A stretch of DNA of 64,000 nucleotides from NCBI GenBank assembly GCA_963740765.1, contig CAVUFN010000018.1, positions 109,193-173,192 on the forward strand. The letters are read 5' to 3'. Origin of the DNA: DATLGB01 sp963740765 (GTDB taxonomy: Bacteria > Actinomycetota > Thermoleophilia > Solirubrobacterales > Solirubrobacteraceae). Both the position numbers and the translations under genes were made by a program. Below are positions 24,671-33,466 of the stretch, piece after piece. Under the pieces are notes generated by a model that was not told the DNA's origin, did not search any database, and saw nothing but the letters and a program-made list of their open reading frames with translations. Position 1 is the first letter of the stretch. Each line of letters starts with the position of its first letter.

Positions 24671-26588
24671 CGGGCTCCTCGCTGAGGCCGACTCGTTCGT
24701 GCAGGCGGGCGAGCGGCCGCGGCGACCACCAGTTCCAGCGCCCGAGCAGCCCCATCAGCGACGGGACGAGCAGCGCGCGGACGACGAACGCGTCGAGCAG
24801 GACACCGGTCGCGGTCGCGACGCCGATCTGCTGGATGAACGAGATCGACGAGGTGATGAAGGCGCCGATCGCGACGGCCAGCAGGATCGCGGCCGCGGTC
24901 ACCACCGCGCCGGTGCGCTCGAGGCCGACGGCGACCGCCTCGCGTTCCGAGCTCGCCGTCGCGCGCGCCTCCTTGATGCGCCCGAGCAGGAACACCCCGT
25001 AGTCGGTCGACAGCGCGAAGATCAGCGCGGCGGCCACGAGGAAGTCGGTCGGCTCGACGCCGCCGTTGGGGGTGTAGCCGAGCAGGTCGCTGAAGCGCCC
25101 GTCCTGGAAGACGAGGGTGAGGACGCCGAGCGACGCGCCGACGGTGAGGACGTTCATGAGGATCGCCTTGATCGGCAGCAGCAGCGAGCCGGTCATCAGC
25201 CACAGGACGGCGAAGATGAGCACGGCGAGCAGCGCCCCGGCCGGCAGCAGCCGCGAGCTGATCGCGTCCTGCTGGTCGACGAACTCGGCCGCGGCTCCGG
25301 CCACGAGGGCGTCGGGATGGTCGGCGCGGAGGTCGCGCACCTGCTGCTGCGCGCGCTCCCCGGCCGGATCGCCCAGCGGCTCGACCTGGCTGATGCGGTC
25401 GCCGACGACGACGGTCACCGGGTCGGTGTTGCTGTCGAACTCGGTGTCGAGGCGGTCGGCGACCGTGCGGGCGCTCTGGCCCTTGGGGATCACCGTCGAG
25501 TCGACGGGCGTCCACTCCGCCCGCAGCGCGGGGGCGGCGGCGACGAGCATCAGCAGCGCGGTCGCGGCGGCGATGCGGCCCGGCCGGGCCATGACCCCGT
25601 GCGCGAGCCGGTACCAGCCGCCCGCGCCGCGCCGGCGCGCCGGCACGACCAGCCTGCGACCCCACACCGCGAACAGCGCGGGGGTGATGATCAGCGACGC
25701 GGCGGCCGCGACGAGCGCCACGACGGCGCCCGCGACGCCCATCGACTGCAGGAAGTTGAGCGGGAACAGCACCAGGGTCAGCAGCGACACGGAGACCGTG
25801 ACCGCGCTGTAGGCGACGGTGCGGCCGGCCGTCTGCAGCGTCGCGCGGATCGCGTCGCCGACCTCGTCGCCGCGGCCCAGCTGCTCGCGGAAGCGCGTGA
25901 CCAGGAACAGCGTGTAGTCGATGGCCAGACCGAGCCCGAGGCCGATGACCAGGTTCAGCGCGAAGATCGACAGGCCGTGGACCTGGTTGACGCCGGCGAG
26001 GACCAGGAACGTGCCGAGCACGGTGGTCAGGCCGACCGCGAGCGGGAGCAGCGCGGCGCGGCGGCGGAAGAAGATCAGCGACAGGATCAGGAGCACCGGG
26101 AAGGCGAGCATCTCCGCGCGCCCGAGGTCCTCGGAGACGCTGTCGCCGACCTGGCGGTTGGCGACCTCGCCACCGCCGATGGTCACGCCGGGCGTGTCGC
26201 CGAAGCGCTCGTCGACGGCGTCGAGCGTCGCGTTCGTGTCGGCCTTGGCGCTCAGGGTCGCGGCCAGGAAGGTGGTGTCTCCGTCTCTGCTCGGCGGGCC
26301 GGTCGCGACCGTGGCGATGCCGGGGACGCCGGCCAGCTGCGGCTCGAGCGCGGCCGCCTGGTCGCGCGGGGCGAGGAGGATGACGCCGGGCGCGGCCTCC
26401 TGGCCGGTGACCGCCTCGATCCGGTCCAGGGCACGGGCGGAGTTCGAGTCCTCGGCCGTGAAGCCGCCTGAATCACGCAGGGACCCGGCGACGGGACCGC
26501 CGATCACGCCGGCGACGAGGACGAAGGCGAGGACGGCGAGCAGGACGCGGCGCGGGCGGGCGATCGTGACACGGCTGAGTGCGTTCAT
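24660..26588 (-). CDS. MMPL/RND-family lipid exporter
   Basis: The product is 642 aa with two halves, each having an N-terminal membrane helix, an extracytoplasmic loop and a bundle of about five helices. MMPL signatures: GLGLGLAIDYTLFLVTRFREQL in the first half and ALSTDYGVFLLGRIKEAR in the second, with membrane Asp-Tyr pairs for proton relay. This family exports lipids or hydrophobic drugs. It diverges from a TetR gene across a clear operator and is probably repressed by it. Confidence 0.92.
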   Translation of the reverse strand: MNALSRVTIARPRRVLLAVLAFVLVAGVIGGPVAGSLRDSGGFTAEDSNSARALDRIEAVTGQEAAPGVILLAPRDQAAALEPQLAGVPGIATVATGPPSRDGDTTFLAATLSAKADTNATLDAVDERFGDTPGVTIGGGEVANRQVGDSVSEDLGRAEMLAFPVLLILSLIFFRRRAALLPLAVGLTTVLGTFLVLAGVNQVHGLSIFALNLVIGLGLGLAIDYTLFLVTRFREQLGRGDEVGDAIRATLQTAGRTVAYSAVTVSVSLLTLVLFPLNFLQSMGVAGAVVALVAAAASLIITPALFAVWGRRLVVPARRRGAGGWYRLAHGVMARPGRIAAATALLMLVAAAPALRAEWTPVDSTVIPKGQSARTVADRLDTEFDSNTDPVTVVVGDRISQVEPLGDPAGERAQQQVRDLRADHPDALVAGAAAEFVDQQDAISSRLLPAGALLAVLIFAVLWLMTGSLLLPIKAILMNVLTVGASLGVLTLVFQDGRFSDLLGYTPNGGVEPTDFLVAAALIFALSTDYGVFLLGRIKEARATASSEREAVAVGLERTGAVVTAAAILLAVAIGAFITSSISFIQQIGVATATGVLLDAFVVRALLVPSLMGLLGRWNWWSPRPLARLHERVGLSEEPVTA

Positions 26589-26595
26589 GGCGATA

Positions 26596-26621
26596 AGGTG
26601 TACACCTGTTCATGTACACCT
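26596..26621. promoter_or_regulatory. TetR-type operator between MMPL and tetR
   Basis: AGGTGTACA (26596-26604) and TGTACACCT (26613-26621) are perfect inverted 9-mers. Within it AGGTGTACACCT (26596-26607) is itself a perfect palindrome, and TGTACACCTGT occurs twice, 14 bp apart. This is the expected form of a TetR operator controlling both genes. Confidence 0.8.
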
Positions 26622-26649
26622 GTCAAGTCATCTGTTAGCGTCCGCACAC

Positions 26650-27231
26650 ATGGCGGTCGACACGACCCGGCAGCGCACCCCTCGCGGCGAAGGCCTGCAC
26701 CTCCGCGAGAAGCTTCTCAACGCCGCCGTCGAGGTCATCGCCGACACCGGCGACGTCACCAAGGTCTCCGTGCGTACGATCACCAAGCGCGCCGGCGTGT
26801 CCCCGACCGCGCTGTACCTGCACTTCCCGGACCGCGACGCGATCGTCGACGCCGCGGTGGACACGGGCTTCGCCGCCTTCAACGACGCGATCATCGGTGC
26901 GCGCGACGGCGAGGCCGAGCCGTGGCCGCGCCTGAGTGCCATGGGGGTCGCGTACCTGGACTTCGCCCAGTGCCAGCCCGAGCTGTACTCGGTCATCTTC
27001 ACCGCGCGCCGGCCGCCGAGCGAGACCGAGGCCGTCGATCGCGACGGCGCCTTCGCCGCCCTGGTGGAAGCGGTCACCGATTGCGGGGGGAGGGACCCGC
27101 ACGGATCCGCCGTCGCCCTGTGGTCGTGCCTGCACGGCTACGCGATGCTGGGCGCCTGCGGCCCGGTCGGCAAGACCTTCGAACCGCCCGAGGCCTTCGT
27201 CGCGCGCATCGGCCCCGCGCTGGTGGCGTAG
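26650..27231 (+). CDS. TetR-family regulator of the MMPL exporter
   Basis: The product is 193 aa from ATG 26650; TAGCGT (26636-26641) is 8 nt upstream. The DNA-binding helices (LLNAAVEVIADTG, then VRTITKRAGVSPTALYLHFPDRDAI at about 40-65) are typical, with a TetR_C-type ligand domain. A strong operator lies between this gene and the MMPL gene, so it is most likely an autoregulated, ligand-released repressor of lipid or drug export. Its TAG stop forms the start of the next gene's probable -10. Confidence 0.9.
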   Translation: MAVDTTRQRTPRGEGLHLREKLLNAAVEVIADTGDVTKVSVRTITKRAGVSPTALYLHFPDRDAIVDAAVDTGFAAFNDAIIGARDGEAEPWPRLSAMGVAYLDFAQCQPELYSVIFTARRPPSETEAVDRDGAFAALVEAVTDCGGRDPHGSAVALWSCLHGYAMLGACGPVGKTFEPPEAFVARIGPALVA

Positions 27232-27240
27232 GTTCCGCGC

Positions 27241-28080
27241 ATGGCGCAACGCTCCGAAGCCGTACTCATCACGGGCTGCTCGACCGGCATCGGCCGGGCC
27301 ACGGCCCTGCGGCTGGCCAAGGCCGGCCACACGGTCTACGCCACGGCGCGCAAGGAGGACGCGATCGCGGACCTGCGCGACGCCGGCTGCAGGACGCTCG
27401 CGCTCGACGTCACCGACGAGGCGTCGATGCAGGCCGCCGTCGACCACGTCGTGAGCGCCGAGGGCGCCGTCGGCGTGCTCGTCAACAACGCCGGCTACTC
27501 GCAGTCCGGCGCGGTCGAGACCGTCACCCCCGAGGACCTGCGCCGCCAGTTCGAGACCAACGTGTTCGGCCTCGTCCGCATGTGCCAGCTCGCGCTGCCC
27601 GGCATGCGCGACCAGCGCTGGGGACGCATCATCAACGTCAGCTCGATGGGCGCGAACTTCGTCTTTCCCGGCGGCGGCGTCTACCACTCGACCAAGTACG
27701 CGGTCGAGGCGCTGAGCGACGCGCTGCGCTTCGAGGTCGCCGGCTTCGGGGTCGGCGTCACGATCATCCAGCCGGGACTGATCCTCACCGACTTCGGGAT
27801 CACCGCCGTCGCCGGCACGCCGCTCGACGACGGCCCCTACGCGCACTTCAACGCGCACGTGGGCAAGGTCACCCACGACACCTACACCACCGGCCCGCTC
27901 GCCAAGCTCGGCGGCAAGCCGGACTCCGTCGCCAAGGCGATCGAGAAGGCCATCAAGCGTCCGCGCATCCGCGTGCGCGTCACCCCCTCCGCCCACCTGC
28001 TGATCACCCAGCGCCGCCTCATGACCGCCGGCATGTGGGACCGCTTCGTCGGCACGCAGTTCCCGCGGCCGAGGGCGTAG
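27241..28080 (+). CDS. Short-chain dehydrogenase/reductase
   Basis: The product is 279 aa. Classical SDR motifs: TGCSTGIG (cofactor, residue 11 on), LVNNAGYSQSG, a catalytic Ser in INVSSMG, and YHSTK (Tyr and Lys). Ala-Arg-Lys after the second strand (YATARKED) favours NADP(H). Retinol or 17-beta-hydroxysteroid-type members look similar. ATG 27241 follows TAGGTT (27229-27234) by 6 nt, where TAG is the tetR stop codon. It is probably co-regulated with its neighbours. Confidence 0.9.
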   Translation: MAQRSEAVLITGCSTGIGRATALRLAKAGHTVYATARKEDAIADLRDAGCRTLALDVTDEASMQAAVDHVVSAEGAVGVLVNNAGYSQSGAVETVTPEDLRRQFETNVFGLVRMCQLALPGMRDQRWGRIINVSSMGANFVFPGGGVYHSTKYAVEALSDALRFEVAGFGVGVTIIQPGLILTDFGITAVAGTPLDDGPYAHFNAHVGKVTHDTYTTGPLAKLGGKPDSVAKAIEKAIKRPRIRVRVTPSAHLLITQRRLMTAGMWDRFVGTQFPRPRA

Positions 28081-28090
28081 CATCGCCGTC

Positions 28091-28351
28091 ATGGACGACG
28101 ACGCGATCCGCGACCGCATCGAGGAGCTCGAGGCCGAGGAGCGCGACCTCCGCCGCGACGAGCAGGACGCCGCCGAGCACGGCCGCGACGACAAGGTCGC
28201 CGAGGACGCCGAGCGCCTCGCGGCGATCCGTGGCGAGCTCGCCCAGTCGTTCGACCTCCTGCGCCGGCGCCAGGCCGCCCGCGACGGCGGCCAGGACCCG
28301 AACTCGGTCTCGCCCCGGTCACCCGAGGAGATCGACGCCGACCTCGGCTAA
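28091..28351 (+). CDS. DUF2630-like small helical protein
   Basis: The product is 86 aa, highly charged and helical: DRIEELEAEERDLRRDE, then a second helix containing FDLLRRRQAARDGGQDP. This matches the two-helix plan of DUF2630, a small actinobacterial family of unknown function. ATG 28091 follows TAGCAT (28078-28083) by 7 nt, with TAG being the SDR stop. Confidence 0.8.
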   Translation: MDDDAIRDRIEELEAEERDLRRDEQDAAEHGRDDKVAEDAERLAAIRGELAQSFDLLRRRQAARDGGQDPNSVSPRSPEEIDADLG

Positions 28352-28443
28352 CCGCGCGCTGGCCGCGCGACCGCCACGAGCAGCCGTGGGCCGCCGACGA
28401 GGAGCGCCATCGCCAGCAGGTGCAGGAAGCCAACGACGGTCAC
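28348..28443 (-). CDS. Possible 31-aa membrane peptide
   Basis: A GTG at 28443-28441 overlaps the stop of the CrtI-like gene (GTGA) and opens a 31-codon frame. It encodes one hydrophobic segment (VGFLHLLAMALLVGGPRLLV) with a basic end. Coupling and a clean membrane segment support it, but it may be only a 3' remnant. Its stop overlaps the DUF2630 stop. Confidence 0.3.
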   Translation of the reverse strand: MTVVGFLHLLAMALLVGGPRLLVAVARPARG

Positions 28444-29939
28444 GCGGAGCGCAGCGCGGCGCGGGCGGCGGCGTCGCCCGGGACGCCGTGGACGGCGCCG
28501 CCGGGGAACGTGGCGGCAGAGCCGAGGAAGAGTCCGTTGATCGGCGTGGCGTACGGGGTGAGCTTCGGGACGGGGCGGAAGACGACCTGGCGCAGCGCGT
28601 AGGAGCCGCCGCCGACGTCGCCCGCGACGAGGTTGGCGTTGAGGGCCTCGAGCGCGCGCGGGTCGAGCACGTGGCGGGCGATGATGCGATCGCGGAAGCC
28701 GGGGGCGAAGCGCTCGATCTGCGCCTCGACGCGCTCGACGTGGGCGTCCCAGTCGAGGTCGCGCGCGAGCGGCGGGCCGTGCGTGTAGGCCCAGGCGGTG
28801 TGCTTGCCCTCCGGGGCGCGGCTGGGGTCGGCGACGGTCTGCTGGCCGCCCAGCAGGAACGGGCGCTCGGGCAGCCGCGAGTGGGAGGTCGTGACGGCGT
28901 CGAGCAGCTCGGCCTCGTCGCCGGCGACGTGGATCGTGCCCGCGCGGCGGACGTCCTCGTTCTCCCACGGGATCGGGCCGTCGAGGGCCCAGTCGACCTT
29001 GAGCGTCGAGCCGCCGTAGCGGTAGCGCTTGAGCATCGAGCGGTAGACGCCGCGCAGGGCGCCGCCGGTCAGGTCGATCAGGGCGTGCGGCATGACGTCG
29101 GCGACCACGGTCCGGGCGGGGATCCGCTCCTCGCCGGCGATGACGACGGCGCTGACCTGGTCCCCGATCGTCTCGATCGCGGTCACCGGCGCGGACAGCC
29201 GCAGCTCGCCGCCGAGCTCCTCGAAGTAGGCGACGAGCGCGTCGGTGAGGCGACCGGCGCCACCCTTCGGGCTCGGCCACCCGACCGCGTGCCCGAGCAT
29301 GTTCAGGTAGAAGCCCGCGATCGCCGAGCCCGGCGCGGTCGGCGGCGCGTCGCCGTGCATGGCGGCGGCGTGCAGCCACGCGCGCGCCTCCGTCCCGCCG
29401 AACAGGCGTCGGCCCAGCGAGGCGGAGCTCTCGGGCAGCAGGCGAGCGAACTGCAGCAGGCGGACGGGCCCGCGGCGGCCCAGCAGCTTCAGAGGCCCAG
29501 CCACCGGCGGGAAGCCGGCGAGCATCGTGTCCCGAACCTCCTGCCAGCCGTCCACGAACGGCTGCGCGAAGTCGACCCACGCGTCCCCGTCACCGGGGTG
29601 CAGCGCGTTCAGCGAGGCGGCCGTGTCCTCCAGCGAGCGGAACAGGACGGCCGCGCGGCCGCCCGGCAGCGGGGACGCCGCGCACGCCTCGGGGTGCACC
29701 CACTCGAGCCCGAAGCGCTCCAGCGGCATGCGCTCGAAGACCGGCGACGCGATGCCGGCCGGGTAGACGGAGGAGAAGACGTCGTGGACGAACCCCGGCT
29801 CGGTGAGCGCGGCGGACTTGACGGCGCCGCCGGGCGCGTCGGCCGCCTCGCAGAGCACGACGGACCGGCCCGCCTCGGCGAGGCGGATCGCTGCCGCGAG
29901 CCCGTTAGGGCCGGCACCGATGACGACGGCGTCAGGCAC
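28440..29939 (-). CDS. CrtI/PYROXD2-like FAD-dependent oxidoreductase
   Basis: The product is 499 aa from GTG 29939. The FAD motif is at the N-terminus (VVIGAGPNGLAAAIRLAEAG) with the second-strand Glu, then APGGAVKS. The C-terminus has PINGLFLGSAATFPGGAVHGVPG, the phytoene-desaturase-type FAD closure. No carotenoid synthase is near, and PYROXD2-like proteins are a better match than true desaturases. It is the last full gene of a five-gene reverse operon; its start overlaps the upstream stop by 8 bp. Confidence 0.85.
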   Translation of the reverse strand: MPDAVVIGAGPNGLAAAIRLAEAGRSVVLCEAADAPGGAVKSAALTEPGFVHDVFSSVYPAGIASPVFERMPLERFGLEWVHPEACAASPLPGGRAAVLFRSLEDTAASLNALHPGDGDAWVDFAQPFVDGWQEVRDTMLAGFPPVAGPLKLLGRRGPVRLLQFARLLPESSASLGRRLFGGTEARAWLHAAAMHGDAPPTAPGSAIAGFYLNMLGHAVGWPSPKGGAGRLTDALVAYFEELGGELRLSAPVTAIETIGDQVSAVVIAGEERIPARTVVADVMPHALIDLTGGALRGVYRSMLKRYRYGGSTLKVDWALDGPIPWENEDVRRAGTIHVAGDEAELLDAVTTSHSRLPERPFLLGGQQTVADPSRAPEGKHTAWAYTHGPPLARDLDWDAHVERVEAQIERFAPGFRDRIIARHVLDPRALEALNANLVAGDVGGGSYALRQVVFRPVPKLTPYATPINGLFLGSAATFPGGAVHGVPGDAAARAALRSA

Positions 29940-30930
29940 GCGCCGCCAGCTGGCACAGCAGGCTCTTGGCAGGCTGCTCGCCGGTCCAGAACGCCCGCTG
30001 CGATTCGGCGCCGCTGATCGCGTAGGCGCGCTCCACGTGCCAGGACATCGGGTCCCAGGTCCCGGCAGCGCGCGCCCAGACCTGGCCGGCCGCCTCGAAG
30101 AGCAGCAGGCGGTTGTGGCCGGCGCCCATGAAATGGCCCTGGTGCGTGGTCAGGTCGAACCCGAGCAGCGGCCGTGCGCCCTCGGCGACGGCGGCGGGCT
30201 CCCCGTGGCGCGCGAGCCCGGCCTCGAGCGCGTCCCACCAGTCCACGTCGTCGGCGTCCGCGACATGGGTCACGCTGACGTACCCGCGCGTGAAGACGGG
30301 GCGGCCGGACGCGGTGCCGGCGGCGACCTCGATCTCGAACGTCTGGTCGGCCAGGCCGCCGGGGCGCAGCGGCGTGAACCGTCCGATCTCGGTGGTGAGG
30401 TCGGGCCACGCCTCCGGCCGCGTCAGCACGGCGACGACGCCTTCGGCGGACGGCATCGCGACGGGCGGGTACGTGTGCCAGACCTGCTCGCCGACCGGCG
30501 CGGACTCCGGCGTCAGCTCACCCAGCTTGGCGAGCGCGAGGCGGCGGCCCGGGTCGTAGGCGTCGCGCTCCTCGGCGGTCGGGAAGGCGATGCCCCAGGC
30601 GCGGCGGGCGTCGTCGGCGTACGCCGCGGAGAACCAGTCGCCCAGGAGCCGCTCGCCGCCGGCCAGCAGCTGCGCGCGGCTGAGCGTCCCCCGCGCGGAC
30701 TCGTCGGTGGCGAAGCGGTCGGCGCCGAAGGCACGGTGGAACGCGGGCAGGTCGGTGACGTGCAGGCGCTTCCCGGGCGCCTTGCGCCACCAGTAGGAGG
30801 TCAGGATGCAGAAGGCGATGCGCAGGTCGTCGACCGTCCGCGCGTCCGCCGGGCGCCGGTAGTACGCGGCGTTGAGGAAGTCCGTGACCCACGGGGCCGC
30901 GTCGTGGGCGGCGATCGAGGAGCCCGCCAT
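29932..30930 (-). CDS. Hypothetical 332-aa protein in the monooxygenase-PlsC operon
   Basis: The frame runs from ATG 30930-30928 and is soluble, without signal peptide or membrane segment. It is rich in aromatic residues (FCILTSYWWRK, TWDPMSWHVERAY) and has an HQGHFMGAGHNRLLLFEAAG block that could be an active or binding site. I do not recognise the family. It sits between a secreted LVIVD protein and a CrtI-like oxidoreductase, with an 8-bp overlap with the latter, so it probably serves the same pathway. Confidence 0.75.
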   Translation of the reverse strand: MAGSSIAAHDAAPWVTDFLNAAYYRRPADARTVDDLRIAFCILTSYWWRKAPGKRLHVTDLPAFHRAFGADRFATDESARGTLSRAQLLAGGERLLGDWFSAAYADDARRAWGIAFPTAEERDAYDPGRRLALAKLGELTPESAPVGEQVWHTYPPVAMPSAEGVVAVLTRPEAWPDLTTEIGRFTPLRPGGLADQTFEIEVAAGTASGRPVFTRGYVSVTHVADADDVDWWDALEAGLARHGEPAAVAEGARPLLGFDLTTHQGHFMGAGHNRLLLFEAAGQVWARAAGTWDPMSWHVERAYAISGAESQRAFWTGEQPAKSLLCQLAARA

Positions 30931-30980
30931 CGCCGCGAAGCGGGCGGGACCGTCGTCGGGTGTGGGCCGCGCGGGCGTCG

Positions 30981-32738
30981 CTACTTCCTCTTCTGCTTCG
31001 CCTTCTTGCGGCACGGGTGGTAGACGCGGACGTCGCGGACGACCTTGCCGTTGGTGAGCTTCACGCGCACCTTCAGCCGGTAGGTCTTGCGCGGCTTGCC
31101 CTTGAGGTCGACCTTGAAGCGCGCGTAGTGCCCGCGCTGCTTGCCGCGCAGCTTCTTCCCGCCCAGGCGTGCGCGGATCTTCGCCGCCCGGGCGCCCCTC
31201 GGCAGCCGGACCTTGACCGGGAAGGCGCGGCGGCTCGCGCAACGGCGCACGACCACCGGAGCGGCGGCGGCCGGAGCCGGCTTCGCGTCCGGCACGACAT
31301 CCTTGTCGAGGCGCAGCACGTAGAAGCCCGACGTGCCGTCGGCGTACCAGACCTCGTTGCGCTCGGCGACGACGACGGGCTGGGACATCGCGTAGTTGGA
31401 GGACGTCGCGCCGTTCTCGACGCGCGGGACCGTCGGCGCGACGAAGTAGGCGATCTCCTTCGGCTTGTCGAGGTCGGAGATGTCGAACACGCGCAGGCCC
31501 GAGGCGATGAACGAGCAGGCGACGATCTGCGGGTCCTTGCGCGACGGGATGCCGCAGTAGTGGGCGGCGTAGCCCTGAACCGGGCTGAAGGCGCCGGGGT
31601 CGTTGGCGGCCGCGGCGTGGTCCTCGGGCTGGTTGACCTGCAGGCGCAGGTTGCCGATCACCTTCGGCTGGGTCTCGTCGCTGATGTCGACGATGCGCCC
31701 CGCGCCGACGTCGTCGGCGTTGCCCCCGCCGGTTGTCCCGGCCGTGTACTCGTCGAACTCGAGGATGTAGGGCTTGCCGTCACGTTCGAACGGAAGGGCG
31801 TTCTGCGGGATCGACGCGGCCTTCCAGGTGAGGCGGCTGATCTCCTTGGCCTGCGGGTTCTCCTTGCGCGCCTGGATCTCGGAGACGTCGAGCGTGACCA
31901 TCTCCCCGCCCGGGTCGGCGAGGTAGGCGCGGTTGCCGTCGTCGGAGACCGACATGCCGTGCGAGGTGATGTTGCCCTGCCAGATCGGATGGATGTTCTT
32001 CGGGTCCGTCGTGTCGATCGCGGTGATCGACTCATAGGCGGTCGCCGTCGCGTAGAAGGTGTTGCCGTCCGGCGCGAAGCCGCTCTCGTGACCGTTGCGG
32101 GCGACGGCCGCGCTCGACTGCAGGACGGGATGGCGGCAGTCCTGGCTGGCGTCGTAGATGGAGACGAGACCGGGGTAGGTGGACGGGTTGCCGAGCACCG
32201 CCGCGATCAGACCGCGCTTGGCGTTGAGCGTGAGGGACTCGTGCGGGGAGAGCATCGGCAGCTCGGTCAGCGTGTCGGTCTGGACCGGCTTGGACGGGTC
32301 GGCCATGTCGAGCACGACGACGCCGGTCGAGTCCTGCGGGGAGACCTTGAAGACGTTGAGCGGGAACAGCAGCGCGGTGTCGTAGTACGCGCACTCGTGG
32401 CCCTTGGTGTCCGTGTAGCGCAGGACCTTGAAGCCGCCCGAGTTGCCCTGGTGGCCGATCAGCGTGACGTTGCAGTGGAAGCCCTCGCCGTCGGCCGTCC
32501 CGGCGGGGACGCGGCCCTGGATGTCGGGCTCGGTCTTCGAGCCTGCCCTGCAGTCTGCCCGCGGCGTCGCCTGGAAGGGCGGTTCGGCGCGCGTCATCGT
32601 CGGCACGGTGTCCGGCGTCTGCCCCTCACCCTGCCCGAGGGCGAAGAGGTCGTTGAGCGGCCCGAACGGACCCTGGGCGGCGGCGGGGGCCGCCAGCACG
32701 AGAGCGAGCACGACGGTGACGGGAGCCAGACGCTTCAT
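30981..32738 (-). CDS. Secreted LVIVD-type beta-propeller protein
   Basis: The product is 585 aa with a signal peptide (1-21). Residues about 90-480 contain repeated short strands of the LVIVD/choice-of-anchor type (GLRVFDISDLDKPKEIAYF, GRIVDISDETQPKVIG, GLVSIYDASQ), forming a probable propeller, with scattered Cys. The C-terminal 85 residues are a Lys/Arg-rich beta domain ending in KKAKQKRK, like other secreted proteins of this window. It starts 5 bp after the PlsC stop, so it is translated from the same operon, an unusual partner for a membrane-lipid enzyme. Confidence 0.83.
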   Translation of the reverse strand: MKRLAPVTVVLALVLAAPAAAQGPFGPLNDLFALGQGEGQTPDTVPTMTRAEPPFQATPRADCRAGSKTEPDIQGRVPAGTADGEGFHCNVTLIGHQGNSGGFKVLRYTDTKGHECAYYDTALLFPLNVFKVSPQDSTGVVVLDMADPSKPVQTDTLTELPMLSPHESLTLNAKRGLIAAVLGNPSTYPGLVSIYDASQDCRHPVLQSSAAVARNGHESGFAPDGNTFYATATAYESITAIDTTDPKNIHPIWQGNITSHGMSVSDDGNRAYLADPGGEMVTLDVSEIQARKENPQAKEISRLTWKAASIPQNALPFERDGKPYILEFDEYTAGTTGGGNADDVGAGRIVDISDETQPKVIGNLRLQVNQPEDHAAAANDPGAFSPVQGYAAHYCGIPSRKDPQIVACSFIASGLRVFDISDLDKPKEIAYFVAPTVPRVENGATSSNYAMSQPVVVAERNEVWYADGTSGFYVLRLDKDVVPDAKPAPAAAAPVVVRRCASRRAFPVKVRLPRGARAAKIRARLGGKKLRGKQRGHYARFKVDLKGKPRKTYRLKVRVKLTNGKVVRDVRVYHPCRKKAKQKRK

Positions 32739-32743
32739 GAGGC

Positions 32744-33454
32744 CTATTCCAGCAGAGCCGCGGCGATCCTACGCCGGGCCTCGTCGCGCAGCACGTCCGG
32801 GGCGTCACCGGGCTCCATCGGCGGTAGGACCTCCACCAGCGCATCGACGTGCTCGCGCAGGATCATCCCGTGCTTGGGCAGCGCGCGGCCGGTGCCGTGG
32901 ACGGCGACCGGGATGAGCGGGACGCCGTGCCGCACGGCCAGCTCGAAGGCGCCGTCCTTGAACGCGCCCAGCGACCCGTCACGCGAGCGCGTCCCCTCCG
33001 GGAAGAACAGCACCGGGCTGCCCTGGCCGAGCAGCTTGCCGCACTGGTCGAGCACCTTCTCGACCGACTCGCGGTCGCCGCGCACCAGCGACACGTAGCC
33101 GTTCATGCGCATGTTCCAGCCGACGATCGGGATCTTGAAGTTCTCGTGCTTGGACACCCACTTGAACGGGCGCATCAGGTCGAAGAGCACGAGGATGTCG
33201 ACCAGCGACGCGTGGTTGGCGACGATCACCGCCGGCCCGCGCCACGGCAGGTGCTCGCGGCCGGTGGTGCGCACCCTCCACAGCGGGTTGATGCGGATGT
33301 AGAAGACCGCCCACGCACACGAGTACATGTGCAGGACGACCTTGCGGCGGTCGAACGGCAGCGTGACGAGCCAGATGACGACGGCCCCGACGAAGAAGAT
33401 GGGGCAGGTGATGCAGATGAACGCCCAGTAGGCGACGGAGAAGGGGCGCAGCAC
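32744..33454 (-). CDS. plsC: 1-acyl-sn-glycerol-3-phosphate acyltransferase (PlsC family)
   Basis: The product is 236 aa with an N-terminal membrane helix (FICITCPIFFVGAVVIWLV). Acyltransferase motifs: NHASLVDI (HX4D catalytic block), a GYVSLVRGDRES block and FPEGTRSRDG for glycerol phosphate, then VPLIPVAV. It makes phosphatidic acid or acylates a related acceptor. It is followed after 5 bp by the LVIVD protein and preceded after 12 bp by the monooxygenase, all on the reverse strand. Confidence 0.9.
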   Translation of the reverse strand: MLRPFSVAYWAFICITCPIFFVGAVVIWLVTLPFDRRKVVLHMYSCAWAVFYIRINPLWRVRTTGREHLPWRGPAVIVANHASLVDILVLFDLMRPFKWVSKHENFKIPIVGWNMRMNGYVSLVRGDRESVEKVLDQCGKLLGQGSPVLFFPEGTRSRDGSLGAFKDGAFELAVRHGVPLIPVAVHGTGRALPKHGMILREHVDALVEVLPPMEPGDAPDVLRDEARRRIAAALLE

Positions 33455-33466
33455 GCGCCCACGACA

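Noticed and set aside
28440..29939. Phytoene desaturase of a carotenoid pathway
   Set aside because: No phytoene synthase or other crt gene nearby, and the operon partners concern lipids; only the fold is supported.
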